7,179 bases of DNA from positions 1 to 7,179 of the forward strand of contig JAIKZT010000016.1 of assembly GCA_024682015.1 (NCBI GenBank), given 5' to 3'. The stretch is from Clostridia bacterium. Its GTDB lineage: Bacteria > Bacillota > Clostridia > Peptostreptococcales > Anaerovoracaceae. The translations under genes and the position numbers were made by a program. Below are positions 5,231 through 7,179 of this stretch, in pieces. The stretch's first letter is position 1, and each line of letters starts with the position of its first letter. The notes under the pieces are model-generated. The model worked only from the letters and a program-made list of their open reading frames with translations. It had not been told where the DNA came from and made no database searches.

Positions 5231-7179
5231 TTTCGATTTTCTCCACGCCGATGCCGGTCTTGTGGCCGTTCAGGTCGAACAGTTCCAGACCATCCTTCGG
5301 TTCGATGGAATTGGCAAGGGTCTCGGACATGATCCAGGCATCGAACGCCTCGATGGCATCCGCCACGGCCTTGTCGGCGCCGACGTAGATGCGAATGCGG
5401 TCCATCATGTCGAAGTCCTTGGCCTTGCGCATCTGCTGGACCTTCGAGACGAGTTCTCTGGCCAAGCCTTCGCGCAGCAGGTCTTCGCTGAGCGCGGTGT
5501 CCAGGATGACGCACACGTCGCCTTCCTGCGCCGCCGTAAAGCCTTCCTTGGCGTTGACCGCTACGGAGACCATGTCGGACGTGACGTCCGTATCCTCGCC
5601 GTTCAGGTTCAGCACGATCTTGCCGTCCTTGGCCAGCGCCGCCAGCAGCGCCTTGGGATCCAGCTTGTTCACCGCGCCGCCGAACGCCTTGATCTTCGAC
5701 CCGAGGATGGGCCCCGCCACGCGGAAGTCGGGCTTGATCTGATAGTTCAGATACGCGTCCATGTCCGGCTCGAAGCGAACCGTCTTCACGTTCAGCTCTT
5801 CGCGGATGAGGCCTTCCATGTAGCCGATCTTTTCCTCGAAGCGGCCGTCCAGCAGCAGTTCGGACAGGGGCTGGCGCACCTTGATCTTGGCCTTTTCACG
5901 CACGCCTCTGCCCATGGTGACGATCTGGCGAACGAGGTCCATTCTCTCTTCGAGCGCCTCGTCGATGAGCGCGCCGTCGGCTTTGGGATAGGCGGCCAGG
6001 TGGACCGTCTCCTCGCCGGTGAGGTTCACATACAGCTCGTCCGTGAGGAACGGAGCGAACGGCGCCATCAGCTTCGCGGTCCCGGTGAGGATCTCCCAGG
6101 TCGTGCTGTAGACGGCTTTCTTGTCGTCCTCGAGCCCGTCCGCATAGAATCTTCTGCGGGCCCGGCGGATGTACCAGTTGGACAGGTCTTCGTTGACGAA
6201 GTCCATGATGGCCTTGACGGACTTGTTGTGATCGTATTCGTCCATGGCAGCCGTTACGTAGGCGACCAGGCGGTTGAATTTCGAGAGGATCCAGCGGTCG
6301 AGCTCGGGGCGCTTCGCGTAGTCCACGAAGCACTTGGCAGCGTCGATCCCGTCGTTGTTGGCGTACAGCGTGAAGAAATTGTACACGTTGCGCAGCGTGC
6401 CAAAGAACTTTCCCTGCACCTCGATGAGGCCGTCTTCGTCGAACTTCGTCGGGAACCAGACCGGGGAGACGGACAGCAGGTACCAGCGCGTCGCGTCGGC
6501 TCCGTACTTGTCGAACAGCGCGAACGGATCGACCGTGTTGCCCTTGTGCTTGGACATCTTCTTGCCCTCTTTGTCGAGCACGAGGTCGTTGACGAGCACG
6601 TTGCGGTAAGGCGCGGCGCCCTTCACGAACGTGGAGATGGCCATGAGGGAATAGAACCAGCCTCTGGTCTGGTCGATGCCTTCGCAGATGAAGTCCGCGG
6701 GGAAGAACTCGGTGTCGAATTCCTCCTTGTGCTCGAACGGATAGTGCCTCTGGGCGAAGGGCATGGCGCCGGAATCGAACCAGCAGTCGATGACTTCGGG
6801 CGTGCGCTTCATGGCCTTGCCGCAGACCGGGCAGCGCAGGTGCACGTCGTCCACGTACGGGCGGTGCAGCTCGATATTCTCATCGATATTCTCGATGGCC
6901 TTCTCGGCCAGTTCCTTGCGGCTTCCGATGCTCTCGAGGTGGCCGCACTCGCACTTCCAGATGTTGAGCGGCGTGCCCCAGTAGCGGTCACGCGAAATGG
7001 CCCAGTCCTTGACCTCCGCCAGCCAGTTGCCGAAGCGTCCCTCGCCGATGGCGGCGGGGTGCCAGGCCACGGTGTTGTTGTTGGCCACGAGCTCGTCCTT
7101 CAGATCCGTCATCCGGATGTACCAGGACGGCTTCGCGTAGTAAACGAGCGGCGTGTCGCAGCGCCAGCAGTGCGGATAG
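5220..7179 (-). CDS. ileS: Isoleucyl-tRNA synthetase, type II (5'-partial)
   Basis: This enzyme charges tRNA-Ile with isoleucine in the cytoplasm. The frame is open to the window edge; 653 codons are visible of the roughly 1,030-1,050 usual for type II IleRS. The N-terminus, the HIGH motif and most of the CP1 editing domain are outside. In order: YPHCWRC at the end of CP1 (7178-7158), SRDRYWGTP of the catalytic core (near 6995), a Cys-rich pair of elements (CECGH and CPVCGK), EVIDCWFDSG, the GIDQTRGWFY stretch, KMSKHKGN with the KMSK loop at 6560-6549, the anticodon-binding helical domain with LSNWYIRRARRRFY (near 6170), and a C-terminal DUF5915-type region ending at TAA (5222-5220). The C-terminus and the motif variants fit the eukaryote-like clade (IleRS2) rather than E. 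coli-type IleRS. The first Met in view (7112) is internal. Any T-box leader would lie outside the window. Confidence 0.96.
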   Translation of the reverse strand, partial: YPHCWRCDTPLVYYAKPSWYIRMTDLKDELVANNNTVAWHPAAIGEGRFGNWLAEVKDWAISRDRYWGTPLNIWKCECGHLESIGSRKELAEKAIENIDENIELHRPYVDDVHLRCPVCGKAMKRTPEVIDCWFDSGAMPFAQRHYPFEHKEEFDTEFFPADFICEGIDQTRGWFYSLMAISTFVKGAAPYRNVLVNDLVLDKEGKKMSKHKGNTVDPFALFDKYGADATRWYLLSVSPVWFPTKFDEDGLIEVQGKFFGTLRNVYNFFTLYANNDGIDAAKCFVDYAKRPELDRWILSKFNRLVAYVTAAMDEYDHNKSVKAIMDFVNEDLSNWYIRRARRRFYADGLEDDKKAVYSTTWEILTGTAKLMAPFAPFLTDELYVNLTGEETVHLAAYPKADGALIDEALEERMDLVRQIVTMGRGVREKAKIKVRQPLSELLLDGRFEEKIGYMEGLIREELNVKTVRFEPDMDAYLNYQIKPDFRVAGPILGSKIKAFGGAVNKLDPKALLAALAKDGKIVLNLNGEDTDVTSDMVSVAVNAKEGFTAAQEGDVCVILDTALSEDLLREGLARELVSKVQQMRKAKDFDMMDRIRIYVGADKAVADAIEAFDAWIMSETLANSIEPKDGLELFDLNGHKTGIGVEKIENEL

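Noticed and set aside
1..7179. CRISPR array, insertion sequence, tRNA gene or attachment site
   Set aside because: No regularly spaced repeats, transposase-like protein, terminal inverted repeats or tRNA cloverleaf could be found by reading either strand.

Overview
The window looks like chromosomal DNA from a GC-rich, uncultivated Clostridia-like Firmicute, probably a gut or anaerobic lineage near Oscillospirales or Christensenellales. This is inferred from gene content: a LarA-type nickel racemase, a clostripain-family (C11) lipoprotein, an L-ATC-hydrolase-like protein, and an O-antigen-ligase-like membrane protein of the style common in those groups. No phage, transposon, CRISPR, tRNA or rRNA signal was seen.

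Layout. (1) Positions 2-1168, plus strand: a LarA-family gene whose 5' end lies before the window. It ends at a strong rho-independent terminator (1181-1219). (2) Everything from 1230 to 7179 is on the minus strand and converges on that terminator. In transcription order it holds: the C-terminal two thirds of a type II (eukaryote-like) isoleucyl-tRNA synthetase (7179 to 5220, start outside the window); a PF14196 L-2-amino-thiazoline-4-carboxylate hydrolase-like gene overlapping it by 11 bp (5230 to 4508); a 136-bp intergenic leader (4507 to 4372) with promoter-like elements and a GC-rich rod-shaped RNA fold; a clostripain-family lipoprotein (4371 to 2362); and, 9 bp further on, a TTG-started membrane protein resembling the N-terminal third or more of an O-antigen ligase/polymerase (2352 to 1771). 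That last frame is broken around 1771-1803. The remaining open frame to 1230 encodes an unrelated-looking, soluble, beta-rich tail.

How the parts relate. IleS and the PF14196 protein look translationally coupled. The lipoprotein and the membrane protein form a second unit, probably started from the 4507-4521 promoter region and possibly controlled by the leader. Both products are envelope-located. The LarA gene is an independent unit.

Points most worth a second look: the structured leader ahead of the clostripain gene, with a possible alternative pairing that masks the ribosome binding site; the broken or chimeric membrane-protein locus; and the LarA homologue, which keeps the nickel-pincer residues but seems to lack the Q-x-x-K pair seen in lactate racemase. 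No complete new defence or biosynthetic system can be supported from this window.
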